Below, in pieces: positions 50,096-58,086 of a DNA stretch of 64,000 nt. The stretch's first letter is position 1. Each line of letters starts with the position of its first letter. This DNA is from Noviluteimonas caseinilytica. GTDB taxonomy: Bacteria > Pseudomonadota > Gammaproteobacteria > Xanthomonadales > Xanthomonadaceae. Under the pieces are notes generated by a model. That model did not search any database and had not been told where the DNA came from. It was given only the letters and a program-made list of their open reading frames with translations. The position numbers and the translations under genes are program-made. The stretch covers positions 3,206,652 to 3,270,651 of the forward strand of contig NZ_AP024545.1 in the NCBI RefSeq assembly GCF_018406605.1, written 5' to 3'.

Positions 50096-51304
50096 CTACC
50101 CTTCGGTGAGGATTTCCTCCGGCACCACGCCGTGCCGGATCGCCAGCGACTCCCACACCGCGACCACCGCCAGCGCGCCGGTGGTGGCGACCGCGAGCCA
50201 CAGCGGCGCCAGCATCCCGCGCCACGTCGGCCAGACCAGCGCCAGCAGCAAAGCCAGGCCCACGAGGTGCGACAAGGGCGGCCCGCGCCGGTCGTTGGTG
50301 ATCCACTTGAACGTGGCCGTGCCCACCAGGTAGCACAGCGGACCGCCGAGCAGGATCGCCAGGCCCATCGGCGTGGCGTGGCGCGGATGCGCGAGCACGA
50401 TCTCGTCGCCCACCGCGCACAGCAGGATGCCGGCCACCAGCACGAAGTGCGCATAGGTGTAGGCCGAGCGCGCTTCGCGCCCGGGATCGCGCGCGCGTTC
50501 AATGCGTTGCGTCGCACGCCGCGCGCCGGTGTCGAAATAGATCCACCACAGCAAGATGGTGCTGAGCAACGCGCAGGCGAAGGCCGCGAGCACGTCGGGG
50601 TTCCATTCCAGGTTGGCGAACGTCGCGCCCGTCACCAGCAACGATTCGCCGAGCGCGATGATCACGAACAGCGCGCAGCGCTCGGCCATGTGCGCGCCTT
50701 CCACGTTCCAGTCCTCGATGGTCGACCGCCCCAGGCCCGGCACCCAGTAGAACGCGATCGGCGCGATCGTTTCGATCGACAGCGCCAGCGCCCACCAGGC
50801 GAAGCGCGCATCGTGCGTGGCCACGCCGCCCGCGATCCAGCACACCGATGCCATCGCCAACCAGACGAGGATGCGCTGGAAATTGCGCCGCATGTGCACC
50901 GCTTCGCGCCGCACCGCCCACAGGAAGAACAGCGTGCGCCCGAGCTGCATCGCCGCGTAGGCCGCGCCGAACAGCAGCCCGCGCGAATCGAACGCTTTCG
51001 GGATCGCCACCGACACCCACACGCCCGCCAGCATCAGCGCCAGCAACGCGATGCGCACGGGAATGCGTTCGGGATCGAGCCAGTTGGTCACCCACGAGGT
51101 GTTGATCCAGATCCACCACGTGCCGAGCAGCAGCAGGAGCACTTCCGCCAGGCCCTTCGGCGTGAGGTGCGCAAGCAACGTGTGCGACAACTGGGTGACC
51201 GCGAACACGAACACCAGGTCGAAGAACAACTCGACCATGCCGACCTTGCCGCTGTCGTGTTCGCCGCGCGTGCGCAGCAGCGACGTGCGACCGCGTGGAC
51301 TCAT
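50096..51304 (-). CDS. ltrA: LtrA-family (low temperature requirement) membrane protein
   Basis: A 402-residue protein with about eleven hydrophobic segments. The opening motif VGMVELFFDLVFVFAVTQLS is the diagnostic LtrA element, and LTPKGLAEVLLLLLGTWWIW follows. RCALFVIIALGESLLVTGAT is the second family motif with GESLL. LtrA was named from Listeria growth at low temperature; the mechanism is unknown. The start overlaps the FMN-reductase stop (ATGA, 51301-51304). Confidence 0.93.
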   Translation of the reverse strand: MSPRGRTSLLRTRGEHDSGKVGMVELFFDLVFVFAVTQLSHTLLAHLTPKGLAEVLLLLLGTWWIWINTSWVTNWLDPERIPVRIALLALMLAGVWVSVAIPKAFDSRGLLFGAAYAAMQLGRTLFFLWAVRREAVHMRRNFQRILVWLAMASVCWIAGGVATHDARFAWWALALSIETIAPIAFYWVPGLGRSTIEDWNVEGAHMAERCALFVIIALGESLLVTGATFANLEWNPDVLAAFACALLSTILLWWIYFDTGARRATQRIERARDPGREARSAYTYAHFVLVAGILLCAVGDEIVLAHPRHATPMGLAILLGGPLCYLVGTATFKWITNDRRGPPLSHLVGLALLLALVWPTWRGMLAPLWLAVATTGALAVVAVWESLAIRHGVVPEEILTEG

Positions 51305-51876
51305 GCGGACGCCGACCGGTCGGACTGCGCCGCGACGAACGCCGCGAACCCGCGCACGAACGCATCCAGTTGCGCGAGCGTCTTCTCGTCCGCGATCTCG
51401 CCATCGGCGCCCATCACCGACGTCGCGCGCGACACCATCAGCCGCCCGCCCATCCATTGCCGCGCGCGCATCGTGCGCAGCACCGGCAACCAGGCGTTCT
51501 GGGACAGGATGGTGCCGAAGCCGCCCGGGGATGCGCCCATCACCGCGACCGGCCGGTCGCCGAACACGCGCGGGATATCGTCCGCGGGACGCGAGAGCCA
51601 GTCGATCCCGTTCTTGAACACGCCGGGGATGCCGTTGTTGTATTCGGGCGTGGCGAGCAGCAGGCCGTCGGCCGCGACCACGCGCGCCTTCAGCGCTTCC
51701 ACCGCGGCGGGCAGGCCCTCGCGCGCTTCCACGTCCCCGTCGTACAGCGGGATGCCGTGCAGCGTGGCCAGGTCGAGCGTGACGCCGGGAATCGCCAGGC
51801 GCTGCGCCGCGCGCAGCAGCGCGGTGTTGAACGAGCCCTGCCGCAGGCTGCCGGAAATCCCGAGGAGCTTGATCAT
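51301..51876 (-). CDS. NADPH-dependent FMN reductase (ChrR/YieF-like)
   Basis: A 191-residue flavoprotein. FMN phosphate-binding loop at the N-terminus GISGSLRQGSFNTALLRAA, then TPEYNNGIPGVFKNGIDWLS, the family's substrate/FMN motif with PEYNNGIPG, and VAVMGASPGGFGTILSQ. Such enzymes reduce quinones, azo dyes or chromate by two electrons and limit redox cycling. It leads ltrA with 4-nt overlap and faces the AKR gene. Confidence 0.93.
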   Translation of the reverse strand: MIKLLGISGSLRQGSFNTALLRAAQRLAIPGVTLDLATLHGIPLYDGDVEAREGLPAAVEALKARVVAADGLLLATPEYNNGIPGVFKNGIDWLSRPADDIPRVFGDRPVAVMGASPGGFGTILSQNAWLPVLRTMRARQWMGGRLMVSRATSVMGADGEIADEKTLAQLDAFVRGFAAFVAAQSDRSASA

Positions 51877-51993
51877 GGTCGTGGCCTGCGGGGACGTGCG
51901 GCGATCATACCCATGCGCGCTGCAACGTTTCGCTCACGCACGCTGCGCGGCCGCGCGCGACAATCGCGCCCTCCCCCGTCCGGAGCCACCGAC

Positions 51994-52992
51994 ATGGCGC
52001 ACCACGATTTCCCCCGACGCACACTCGGCCAGGGCCTCACCGTGTCGGCCCTCGGGCTGGGCTGCATGGGCATGTCGGATTTCTACGGCCCGAGCGAGGA
52101 AGCGACCAACCTCGCCACCCTGCACCACGCGCTCGACATCGGCGTGGATTTCCTCGACACGGCCGACATGTACGGCGTCGGCGAAAACGAACGCTTGTTG
52201 TCGAAGGTGCTGAAGGACCGCCGCGACGACGTGACGCTGGCCACCAAGTTCGGCAACGTGCGCGGCGAGGACGGCGCGATGCTGCGCATCGACGGCAGCC
52301 CGGAGTACGTCATGCAGGCCTGCGATGCCAGCCTCAAGCGCCTGGGCGTCTCGCACATCGACCTGTACTACCAGCATCGCGTCGATCGCACGGTGCCGAT
52401 CGAAGACACCGTCGGTGCCATGGCGCGCCTCGTCGAAGCCGGCAAGGTGCGTTACCTCGGCTTGTCGGAAGCCTCGGCCGCGACGATCCGCCGCGCGCAC
52501 GCGGTGCATCCGATCGCTGCGTTGCAGAGCGAGTACTCGCTGTGGTCGCGCGATGTGGAAGCGGAGATCCTGCCGACGCTGCGCGAACTCGGGATCGGCT
52601 TCGTGGCCTACAGCCCGCTGGGGCGCGGGTTCCTCACAGGCGCGATCCCGGACGCCTCGACGCTCGCCGACAACGACTGGCGTCGCCAGAACCCGCGCTT
52701 CCAGACCGACAACGCCGCGCAGAACCGCGCCCTCGTCGATGCCGTGACCGAGCTTGCGCGGGCGCGCAACCTCACGCCCGCGCAACTCGCGCTCGCGTGG
52801 CTGCTGCACCAGGGCGACGACATCGTCCCGATCCCCGGCACGCGCAAAGTGGCACGCCTGGACGAGAACGCGGCCGCCGCGCGCGTCATGCTCGACGCCG
52901 CTGCGTTGCAACGCATCGAAGACGTCCTGGCGACGCACGCCGTCGCAGGCACGCGCTATCCCGCGGCCGGGATGAAATCCGTCGATGCCTGA
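51994..52992 (+). CDS. Aldo/keto reductase (YakC-like)
   Basis: A 332-residue AKR. The catalytic tetrad is represented by D in FLDTADMYGVGENERLL, Y in ADMYG, K in LATKFGNVRG and H in YYQHRVDRTVP. NADPH site elements are SPLGRGFLTG and PIPGTRKVARLDENAAA. The start ATG at 51994 has CCGGAGCC. Its C-terminus overlaps the Sir2 start by 8 nt, so the two are co-translated. It reduces aldehydes or ketones; the natural substrate is not known. Confidence 0.95.
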   Translation: MAHHDFPRRTLGQGLTVSALGLGCMGMSDFYGPSEEATNLATLHHALDIGVDFLDTADMYGVGENERLLSKVLKDRRDDVTLATKFGNVRGEDGAMLRIDGSPEYVMQACDASLKRLGVSHIDLYYQHRVDRTVPIEDTVGAMARLVEAGKVRYLGLSEASAATIRRAHAVHPIAALQSEYSLWSRDVEAEILPTLRELGIGFVAYSPLGRGFLTGAIPDASTLADNDWRRQNPRFQTDNAAQNRALVDAVTELARARNLTPAQLALAWLLHQGDDIVPIPGTRKVARLDENAAAARVMLDAAALQRIEDVLATHAVAGTRYPAAGMKSVDA

Positions 52993-53812
52993 CGCCCGTG
53001 CCCTCGCCGACTGGTTGCACGCCCATCCGCGCGTCTTCGTGCTGACGGGCGCGGGCTGCAGCACTGCGTCCGGCATCCCCGATTACCGCGATCGCGACGG
53101 CGGCTGGAAGCGCAAGCCGCCGGTGACATACCAGGCGTTCGTGCAGGACCCGGCGACGCGCGCGCGGTACTGGGCGCGCAGCCACGCGGGCTGGCCGATG
53201 GTGGCGCGCGCGCAACCCAACGCGGCGCATCGCGCACTCGCGGACCTCGAAGCATGCGGGCGCACGACGATGCTGGTCACGCAGAACGTCGACGGCCTGC
53301 ACCAGCGCGCCGGCACGCGCGATGTCCTCGACCTGCATGGCCGCATCGATGCGGTGCGTTGCCTGGGCTGCGGCGCGCGCACCTCGCGCGACGCGGTGCA
53401 GGCGCAACTCGTCGAACGCAATCCCGACTGGTCGCACGCGGTCGACGACGCAGCGATCGCCCCCGACGGCGACGCGGAGCTCGATGCGATCGACACGCGC
53501 GACTTCCAGGCGCCGCGCTGCGATGCGTGCGACGGCCTGCTGAAACCCGACGTCGTGTTCTTCGGCGAGAACGTCCCGCGCGAACGCGTGTTCGCCGCGC
53601 AGGCCGCATTGCAATCCGCCGACGCGATGCTCGTGGCCGGGTCTTCGCTGATGGTCTATTCCGGCTACCGCTTCGCGCTGCTGGCCCGCGAGGCCGGCCT
53701 GCCCCTGGCCATCCTGACGAACGGCACCACCCGCGCGGACGCCCTGGCCACCCTCAAGCTCGAGGCGGACTGCGGAAACACCTTGGAAACAGCGGTTTCC
53801 GCGCTCGCCTAG
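52985..53812 (+). CDS. Sir2-type NAD-dependent protein deacetylase
   Basis: A 275-residue sirtuin. NAD motifs: VLTGAGCSTASGIPDYRD and VTQNVDGLHQRAG (QNVD), with catalytic H118 in LDLHGRI. Zinc is bound by cysteines of VRCLGCGAR and PRCDACDG. KPDVVFFGENVPRERV and SSLMVYSGYRFALLAREAGL follow. It deacylates lysines, so it could reverse the work of acetyltransferases such as the GNAT gene here, but that link is only speculation. The class resembles macro/SIR2 class II-like bacterial sirtuins. Its start codon lies inside the AKR gene (8-nt overlap). Confidence 0.94.
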   Translation: MPDARALADWLHAHPRVFVLTGAGCSTASGIPDYRDRDGGWKRKPPVTYQAFVQDPATRARYWARSHAGWPMVARAQPNAAHRALADLEACGRTTMLVTQNVDGLHQRAGTRDVLDLHGRIDAVRCLGCGARTSRDAVQAQLVERNPDWSHAVDDAAIAPDGDAELDAIDTRDFQAPRCDACDGLLKPDVVFFGENVPRERVFAAQAALQSADAMLVAGSSLMVYSGYRFALLAREAGLPLAILTNGTTRADALATLKLEADCGNTLETAVSALA

Positions 53813-53849
53813 GCCTTCCGGCCCCATGACTTCCTTCATAGACAATTTG

Positions 53850-53871
53850 GTCTAGACAAGTCGTTCTAGAC
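53850..53871. promoter_or_regulatory. Inverted repeat upstream of the BlaI gene (probable operator)
   Basis: GTCTAGA (53850-53856) and TCTAGAC (53865-53871) are perfect 7-bp inverted arms with an 8-nt spacer, and AGAC/GTCT (53840-53843 and 53850-53853) makes a further overlapping dyad. It lies 45 nt ahead of the BlaI ATG. This AT-rich dyad in a GC-rich genome fits autoregulatory BlaI/MecI binding, although the sequence differs from the Staphylococcus TACTA...TAGTA site. Confidence 0.6.
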
Positions 53872-53915
53872 GGCGTAGCGTGCGTTCCCATCGCACCGCG
53901 GACGCCTTCAACGCC

Positions 53916-54320
53916 ATGTCGCCCGACAGCACCACCCGCAAGCCCACCGCCGCCGAACTCGACCTGCTGCGCACGCTCTGGCAACTCGGTCCGTCGACCG
54001 TGAAGGACGCGCACGCCGCCCTGATGGTGGACCGCCCCGCGATCACCTACGCCAACGTGCTGCGCCTGATGCAGGTGATGCACGGCAAAGGCCTGCTGGT
54101 CCGCGACGAATCGCAGCGCTCGCACGTGTATGCCGCCGCGCAAGCGCAGGACACGCTGCAGACCAACCTGCTCCACGACCTCATCGAGAAAGCGTTCGCC
54201 GGCTCCGGCAAGCACCTGGTGCTCGCCGCGCTCGACGCGCACGTGACCGACGCCGAACGCGACGAGATCCGCAAGCTGCTCGATGCCACGACGCCTTCGC
54301 AGGAGCCGACCGATGAATGA
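53916..54320 (+). CDS. BlaI/MecI-family transcriptional repressor
   Basis: A 134-residue winged-helix repressor. The DNA-binding domain has TAAELDLLRTLWQLGPSTVK and AITYANVLRLMQVMHGKGLL, where TYANVLRLM matches the TYxTVxxLL recognition helix of BlaI. RDESQRSHVYAAAQ is the wing, followed by a dimer helix (TNLLHDLIEKAFAGSGKHLV). It is normally cleaved by the partner peptidase. The ATG at 53916 is the first convenient start after the operator. It overlaps the M56 gene by 8 nt, as in other BlaI-BlaR1 pairs. Confidence 0.93.
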   Translation: MSPDSTTRKPTAAELDLLRTLWQLGPSTVKDAHAALMVDRPAITYANVLRLMQVMHGKGLLVRDESQRSHVYAAAQAQDTLQTNLLHDLIEKAFAGSGKHLVLAALDAHVTDAERDEIRKLLDATTPSQEPTDE

Positions 54321-56262
54321 CTTCGTCGCCACGCTGGTGCCCGCGCTCGGGCACGCGCTCGTGCAGTTCCTCTGGCAGGGCGCGGCGATCGGCGCGCTCG
54401 CGGCCATTGCGTTGCGCCTGTTGCGCGATGCGTCGCCGCAGGCCCGTTACCTCGTCGCGTGCCTGGCGCTGCTAGCCTGCGTGATCGCGCCGGTGTACAG
54501 CGTCGTCTCGCAATTCAACGACCTCGCGCCCGCCACGCAAGCCGTGCCGGATTTCCACCGCGTGCAGGAAATCAACTTCGCCGACAACAGCGCGATGCCG
54601 ACGGTGCAGGCCCGCGTCGATGCCTGGTTGTCCGCGATGACGCCGGCCATCGTCGCCGCGTGGGCCGCGGGCGCGAGCGTCTTCTGCCTGCGCACCTTGT
54701 TCGGCGCCGCGTGGTTGCGCCGCATGCGGCGTGTGCCGCAGCCGCCGCTGCAGGCGACGTGGCAGGCGCGACTGGATGCGATCGCGCGTCGGATGCGCGT
54801 GCGCGATGTTGCGCTGCGCCTGGTCGATGCGCTCGATTCGCCCGTCGTTGCCGGCTGGTGGCGTCCCGTCGTCCTGCTGCCGACCGCGGTGGCGCTGCGC
54901 ATGCCCGCCGACCTCGTCGAGGCCTTGCTCGCGCACGAACTGGCGCACGTGCGCCGCCACGATTACCTCGTGAACTTGTTGCAGCGCGTCGTCGAAGCGC
55001 TGCTGTTCTACCACCCCGTCACCTGGTGGCTGTCGCGGCGCGTGCGCATCGAACGCGAACACGTCGCCGACCGCCTCGCCGCCGATGCCCTCGGCGAACC
55101 GCGACGCCTTGCCGTCGCGCTCGCCGCGCTGTCCGACCTGCAACGCCCCGCTCCCACACGCGTCCCCCACCTCGCGCATGCCGCCCACGGAGGCCACCTG
55201 ATGTCCCGCATCCAGCAATTGCTCCATCCCGCGCGTTCCAGCAACCACCGCGTGCCCGCCGGCCGCATCGCCCTGCCGCTGCTCGGCATCGCCGCGGCGT
55301 GCATCGCGTTCGTCGCACAGGCGCAGATCGGTCGCGACGCAGCGCCCGTCGTCGCCGCCACGCCCGCGGTCTCCGCGACGCCGGCCGTCGATGCCGCACC
55401 GATCGCCGCACCCGCGGTCGATGCAACGCCTGTCGTTGCCACGACACCGCGCGTCCAGGCCACGCCCGCCGTGCAGGTCGCGCAGGAAACCACTTCGATC
55501 CGCCAGATCCGCGACCACGACGACGGCCACACCTTCGCGCTCGTGCGCCACGGCCAGGACGGCTACACGATGTCCGGCTCCACGCGCGACATCCCGCAGA
55601 TCGATGCGGTCAAGCGCATGGTGCGCAACGACTTCCTGTGGTTCCGCCGCGATGGCAAGGCCTACGTGATCGACGATCCGGCCACCGTCTCGCACGCGCA
55701 GGCCGCGTGGAAGGACAGCGAACTGCTCGGCGACAAGATGGAAGCGCTCGGCAAGCAGATGGAAGTGCACGGCAAGAAGATGGAAGGCCTCGGCGCGCAG
55801 ATGGAAAAGCTCTCCGGCGACGGCAAGCCTTCCCCGAAGCTCGACGCCGCGAACGAGCGCCTGGAGGACCTCGCCGCGCAGCAGGAGGAACTCGCCGGCA
55901 AGCAGATGAAGCTTGCGCAGAAGCAGCGCAAGGCCGACGGCAAGGCCGCCGACGACCTCGACGCGCAGATGGACGCGCTGAGCAAGGAGATGGACGCCCT
56001 CAGCGGACAGATGGAAGCGCAGAGCCGCATCATCGAAAGCGAAAGCGCGCAACTGCGCCGCAACGCCGAACCCATGGAAGCGCTGAGCCGCCAGATGCAG
56101 GACGCCAGCAAGCCGATGGACGCACTGGGCCGCCAGATGAATGTCCTGGGCAAGCAGCAGGAACAGTTGTCGCGCAAGGCGATGCTGGAGACCGAACGGC
56201 TGATCGCCGAAGCGTTGAAGTCCGGCCTCGCGAAGCCCTCCCCCGTCGTGCAGTCGCGCTGA
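54313..56262 (+). CDS. M56-family BlaR1/MecR1-like sensor metallopeptidase with coiled-coil tail
   Basis: A 649-residue membrane protein. The first 300 residues form the BlaR1 zinc-peptidase module: helices at about 10-34, 42-62 and 107-130, then HELAH at residues 208-212 (HExxH; the third ligand probably E in RIEREHVADRLAADALGE), then a fourth helix (RIALPLLGIAAACIAFVAQA). BlaR1 would next have a penicillin-binding domain; this protein instead has an Ala/Val/Pro/Thr linker, a short FLWFRRDGKAYVIDDPATVS module (about 430-465) and about 170 residues of heptad repeats (QMEALxKQM-type), a long coiled coil. It likely cleaves BlaI in response to a periplasmic or envelope signal. The ligand is unknown. 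Confidence 0.9.
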   Translation: MNDFVATLVPALGHALVQFLWQGAAIGALAAIALRLLRDASPQARYLVACLALLACVIAPVYSVVSQFNDLAPATQAVPDFHRVQEINFADNSAMPTVQARVDAWLSAMTPAIVAAWAAGASVFCLRTLFGAAWLRRMRRVPQPPLQATWQARLDAIARRMRVRDVALRLVDALDSPVVAGWWRPVVLLPTAVALRMPADLVEALLAHELAHVRRHDYLVNLLQRVVEALLFYHPVTWWLSRRVRIEREHVADRLAADALGEPRRLAVALAALSDLQRPAPTRVPHLAHAAHGGHLMSRIQQLLHPARSSNHRVPAGRIALPLLGIAAACIAFVAQAQIGRDAAPVVAATPAVSATPAVDAAPIAAPAVDATPVVATTPRVQATPAVQVAQETTSIRQIRDHDDGHTFALVRHGQDGYTMSGSTRDIPQIDAVKRMVRNDFLWFRRDGKAYVIDDPATVSHAQAAWKDSELLGDKMEALGKQMEVHGKKMEGLGAQMEKLSGDGKPSPKLDAANERLEDLAAQQEELAGKQMKLAQKQRKADGKAADDLDAQMDALSKEMDALSGQMEAQSRIIESESAQLRRNAEPMEALSRQMQDASKPMDALGRQMNVLGKQQEQLSRKAMLETERLIAEALKSGLAKPSPVVQSR

Positions 56263-56265
56263 ATC

Positions 56266-56387
56266 GACGGGACCGGGGACCGGGGACCAGGGACCGGGGA
56301 CCCGGAACAACAAAAAAAGCCGCGCATCTCTGCGCGGCTTTTTCTTTTGCATTCCCGAGTCCCTTGTCCCTGGTCCCCGGTCCCGTC
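56266..56387. repeat. Composite inverted repeat with GGGGACC units flanking a terminator
   Basis: Left arm 56266-56305 contains tandem GGGGACC units (five near-identical copies); right arm 56355-56387 is its near-exact complement with one unit fewer (opens CCGAGTCCCTTGTCCC). The arms enclose the terminator. This makes a large foldable block exactly between the two convergent stop codons (56262 and 56389). Confidence 0.9.
56312..56345. terminator. Bidirectional Rho-independent terminator
   Basis: Stem GCCGCGCA (56319-56326) and TGCGCGGC (56331-56338), TCTC loop, flanked by an A-run on the left and a T-run on the right, so it ends both the M56 transcript (plus) and the rhlE transcript (minus). 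Confidence 0.95.
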
Positions 56388-56388
56388 T

Positions 56389-57729
56389 TTACGCGCGCGA
56401 ATCCCGACGCCCACCCGCCGGCTTGCCGGCGGAGGCACCACCGCGATGCTGCTTCGGACCGGCATGCGCGTGGCGCGGCTGGGCCGCGGCCGGCTTGCCG
56501 TGCGGGCGATGCCCGCGCTGCGGACGCGGCGCGCTGCGCGGCGCACCGAACGGCGCGCTGTCCAGGCGCATCGGACGGCTGGGCTCGAAGCCCTTCACGT
56601 TTTCCATCGCGATGTCGGTCTTCAGCATGCGCTGGATCTGGCGCAGCAGGCCCGCTTCGTCCGGCGAGACCAGCGACAGCGCTTCACCCGTCGCGCCGTT
56701 GCGGCCCGTGCGGCCGATGCGGTGCACGTAGTCTTCCGCGACCATCGGCAGGTCGTGGTTGATGACAAGCGGGAGGTTGGGGATGTCGAGGCCGCGCGCG
56801 GCGACGTCGGTGGCCACCAGCACGCGCGCCTTGCCCGACTTGAACTCGTTCAACGCACGCTGGCGCGCGGCCTGGCTCTTGTTGCCGTGGATCGCGACGG
56901 CCTTCAGGCCCGCCGCTTCCAGCTGTTCGGCGAGGCGGTTGCAACCGTGCTTGGTCTTGCCGAACACCAGCACCTGTTCGCTGTGGCGACGGGCGAGGAT
57001 GTCGATCAGCAGTTCGCGCTTGCGCGCGCCGTCGACCGGGTGCACGCGGTGCACGATCGTGTCGACGATGGTGTTCTGCGTGGCGATCTGCACCTGCTGC
57101 GGCGACTTCATGAATTCCAGCGCCAGCTGCTTGATCTGCGCTTCGAACGTGGCCGAGAACAGCAACGTCTGGCGCGTGGCCGGCACGCGGCCGAGGATGC
57201 GCTTGATCGAGGGCAGGAAGCCCATGTCGAGCATGCGGTCGGCTTCGTCGAGCACCAGCATCTCGACGGCGTCGAGCTTGGCGGTGCCGCGCTCGAGGTG
57301 GTCGATCAGGCGGCCCGGACATGCGACCAGGATGTCGACGCCGCGGCGCAGCTGTTCGATCTGCGGCTGCATGCCGGCGCCACCGTAGATGGTGGTGACG
57401 TTGAGGCGCAGGTGGCGGCCGTAGGCGCGCAGGCTTTCGCTGACCTGCACCGCGAGTTCGCGGGTCGGGACCAGGATCAACGCGCGCGGCTTGCGCGGGC
57501 CGGCCAGCTTGCCCGCCACGGTGGCCGGCGCGCCTTCGGCGAGGCGCTGCAGCAGCGGCAGGCCGAACGCGGCGGTCTTGCCGGTGCCGGTCTGGGCGCC
57601 GCCGAGCACGTCATGGCCGGCCAGGACGAGCGGGATCGCTTCGGACTGGATCGCGGTGGGCGTGGTGTAGTTGTTGTCGGCGAGCGCGCGCAGCAGCGCG
57701 GGCGCGAGCCCGAGGGTTTCGAACGTCAT
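56389..57729 (-). CDS. rhlE: DEAD-box RNA helicase RhlE
   Basis: A 446-residue ATP-dependent RNA helicase. Motifs: Q-motif FETLGLAPALLRALADNNYTT-type opening, Walker A AQTGTGKTAAFGLP, PTRELA, VACPGRLID, VLDEADRML (DEAD), SATF, VLVFGKTKHGCNRLAEQL (IV), VATDVAARGLDI (V) and HRIGRTGRNG (VI). After residue 370 the tail is basic and Pro/Gly/His-rich (PRPQRGHRPHGKPAAAQPRH), typical of RhlE. It aids ribosome assembly and cold-stress RNA turnover. The ATG at 57729 has CGGAG. It ends within 2 nt of the composite repeat. Confidence 0.95.
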   Translation of the reverse strand: MTFETLGLAPALLRALADNNYTTPTAIQSEAIPLVLAGHDVLGGAQTGTGKTAAFGLPLLQRLAEGAPATVAGKLAGPRKPRALILVPTRELAVQVSESLRAYGRHLRLNVTTIYGGAGMQPQIEQLRRGVDILVACPGRLIDHLERGTAKLDAVEMLVLDEADRMLDMGFLPSIKRILGRVPATRQTLLFSATFEAQIKQLALEFMKSPQQVQIATQNTIVDTIVHRVHPVDGARKRELLIDILARRHSEQVLVFGKTKHGCNRLAEQLEAAGLKAVAIHGNKSQAARQRALNEFKSGKARVLVATDVAARGLDIPNLPLVINHDLPMVAEDYVHRIGRTGRNGATGEALSLVSPDEAGLLRQIQRMLKTDIAMENVKGFEPSRPMRLDSAPFGAPRSAPRPQRGHRPHGKPAAAQPRHAHAGPKQHRGGASAGKPAGGRRDSRA

Positions 57730-58086
57730 TGGTGGAGCTCCGAGTATGGATCGCACGCCGGACATTGGCCGGCGAGCACTCGAAGCTTTCCCTGGAACCG
57801 CGCTGTCGAGTCTGTTGTGCGCCCCGGCGAGAAGGCCGGCGCGTGTCGCGCGACGAAAGAGGTACGGGGTGATCGGGTCCGGTGGATCCGTGGGATCCGG
57901 GGCGATCAATGGCCGGGAAAACGCTAGGCCGTGCGCGAGCGGGGCGGAGCTTAACACGGCTGAGCCAGGAAACCGGGCCGATCGGGCAAACCCGCATCCC
58001 TGTTCAGTTAACCCCTCCGGAGGCAAAAAAACGGCGCCCCCGGGGACGCCGTTCCTGAAACCCGGTTCTTGGCGCCGGGATTCGAC
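57730..58086. other. Leader and spacer upstream of rhlE
   Basis: The 357 nt hold no convincing gene. The half next to rhlE is a likely long 5' leader of rhlE (cold-shock helicases often have one); it includes GATCCG/CGGATC-like short repeats near 57877-57902. The half near the beta-helix gene carries that gene's terminator. Confidence 0.4.
58024..58054 (-). terminator. Rho-independent terminator of the beta-helix gene
   Basis: AACGGCG (58030-58036) pairs with CGCCGTT (58047-58053), with inner CCC/GGG pairing; on the minus strand it ends in seven T residues (complement of the A-run 58025-58030). It is 33 nt beyond the beta-helix stop. Confidence 0.92.

Noticed and set aside
56266..56305. GGGGACC tandem repeats as a CRISPR array
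   Set aside because: Units are 7 nt without unique spacers of 30 nt and with no cas gene; it is an inverted-repeat terminator region.
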